Part shown: in pieces, positions 6,584 to 7,108 of the stretch
Position numbering within the stretch: the stretch's first letter is position 1
How the letters are laid out: each line of letters begins with the position of its first letter
Assembly (NCBI GenBank): GCA_013360985.1
Contig: JABWAM010000130.1
Span: forward strand, 1 to 7,108
Direction of reading: 5' to 3'
DNA from: Verrucomicrobiia bacterium
GTDB lineage: Bacteria > Verrucomicrobiota > Verrucomicrobiia > JABWAM01
DNA length: 7,108 nt
Translations under genes and position numbers: made by a program
The notes under the pieces: model-generated
The model's database searches: none
What the model was told of the DNA's origin: nothing
Seen by the model: the letters and a program-made list of their open reading frames with translations, nothing else

Positions 6584-6633
6584 CGCGGTCCGATTCCCGG
6601 CAGCATCCGCCGAAGCCGGCCAGGAGGACCGCG
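6584..6633. terminator. Nested inverted repeat after the GH95-type gene (possible terminator or attenuator)
   Basis: CGCGGTCC (6584-6591) is perfectly complementary to GGACCGCG (6626-6633), and within that CCGGC (6597-6601) pairs with GCCGG (6615-6619). The structure begins two bases after the GH95-type stop. There is no T-run, so it is not a textbook intrinsic terminator, but position and strength suit a 3'-end stabilising hairpin or transcription end. A second small hairpin, GGGAT (6641-6645) with ATCCC (6649-6653), follows. Confidence 0.4.
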
Positions 6634-6673
6634 CGCTCGCGGGATGCGATCCCATCCGCGCCCCGGTCGCGGC

Positions 6674-6703
6674 TTGTCGGGAAGCGGCGGAATCCGCTAC
6701 TCT
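6674..6703 (+). promoter_or_regulatory. Candidate promoter for the DndC-like ORF
   Basis: TTGTCG (6674-6679) and TACTCT (6698-6703) are separated by 18 bases, and the -10-like box ends 17 bases before the ATG at 6721. The match to sigma-70 consensus is modest, and no good Shine-Dalgarno precedes the start. Offered because the preceding inverted repeats suggest transcription from the GH operon ends before this gene. Confidence 0.25.
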
Positions 6704-6720
6704 CGCGTCGGGTTCAATCC

Positions 6721-7080
6721 ATGTTCCCGAACATCCGAGATTCACTGGCCGCGCTCTACCGGAATGACTCCCGTCCGTGGCTCGTCGGGTTCAGCGGCGG
6801 GAAGGATTCGACGATGGTCGCCTCGCTGATTGTCGAAACCGTTGCCTCCATTCCCGACACGCAGCGCACCAAACCCGTCGCCATCCTTTGTACCGACACC
6901 CGGGTGGAGATACCCGCGATTGCGGAAACGATCGAAACCACCCTCGACCGCATCCGCCGCTTCTCCCAGCAGAACAACCTCCGCATCGAAGTTCAGATCC
7001 TCAAGCCCCCGCCCGAACTCTATTTGAAAACTCTCCGCGATTTTGCCAGAAAGACGGCGGGCGAAAGCCCTTCCCCGTGA
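6721..7080 (+). CDS. DndC-like PP-loop ATP pyrophosphatase/sulfurtransferase, C-terminally truncated
   Basis: The first 100 or so residues match the N-terminus of DndC, the PAPS-reductase-like protein that activates and transfers sulfur in DNA phosphorothioation. PWLVGFSGGKDST (PP-loop SGGKDS at residues 25-30) is followed by RTKPVAILCTDTRVEIP, where DndC proteins have a KPV..ISTDT.VE.P-type strand, and a helical stretch ending IEVQILKPPPE. DndC normally continues for hundreds of residues, with a segment like FWVNLIGxGYP and FRWCTxRLKI. Here the chain ends LYLKTLRDFARKTAGESPSP and stops at 119. I read the other two frames to the window end and found no continuation, so a simple single frameshift is not evident. 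It is probably a broken gene or rearrangement remnant; a short stand-alone PP-loop protein is the alternative. No dndB, dndD or dndE is in view. Confidence 0.7.
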   Translation: MFPNIRDSLAALYRNDSRPWLVGFSGGKDSTMVASLIVETVASIPDTQRTKPVAILCTDTRVEIPAIAETIETTLDRIRRFSQQNNLRIEVQILKPPPELYLKTLRDFARKTAGESPSP

Positions 7081-7108
7081 CCCTCCTCTTCCGCCTCGCG
7101 CTCCAGAT

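Noticed and set aside
4946..6829. 627-codon plus-strand frame crossing the GH95-type gene and the intergenic gap
   Set aside because: Arg-rich out-of-frame shadow lacking any motif; overlaps real coding sequence almost throughout.

Overview
The window is GC-rich bacterial DNA from an organism I cannot place firmly. Its mix of glycan-active enzymes without signal peptides, weak Shine-Dalgarno sites and a VapBC toxin-antitoxin pair suits a PVC-type or related glycan-degrading lineage (Verrucomicrobiota, Kiritimatiellota, Lentisphaerota, Hydrogenedentota). That placement is inference from gene content only. No rRNA, tRNA, CRISPR array or transposase is visible.

Layout. Positions 1-193 hold no recognisable gene but carry a strong hairpin at 162-185. 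Positions 194-367 are a short ORF that begins like the N-terminus of the GH95-type enzyme encoded at 4344. It shares 69 identical bases with that gene, then goes out of register, so it looks like the remnant of a paralogue. Its stop overlaps, as ATGA, the likely start of an alpha/beta-hydrolase esterase (364-1434). On the opposite strand a vapBC pair follows (toxin 1475-1909, antitoxin 1906-2148). Its promoter appears to place transcription at the antitoxin's own ATG. On the plus strand come a 674-residue TIM-barrel-like putative glycoside hydrolase with a beta-galactosidase-like architecture (2284-4308) and, 35 bases later, a divergent GH95-type glycoside hydrolase (4344-6581). A 139-base gap rich in inverted repeats (6582-6720) separates these from the start of a DndC-like ATP-pyrophosphatase/sulfurtransferase ORF (6721-7080), which loses family resemblance and stops after 119 residues.

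How the genes may work together. The esterase, the barrel enzyme and the GH95-type enzyme all appear cytoplasmic and probably form one small glycan-processing locus acting on imported oligosaccharides: deacylation, then removal of sugars by two hydrolases. The vapBC pair lies antisense between the esterase and the hydrolases and has probably inserted into an older operon. With the DndC-like fragment at the right edge and the broken GH95 copy at the left, the locus looks like a rearranged accessory region. The best candidates for undescribed biology are the unclassified barrel enzyme, the GH95-type enzyme with substituted catalytic positions, and the compact leaderless vapB promoter/operator.
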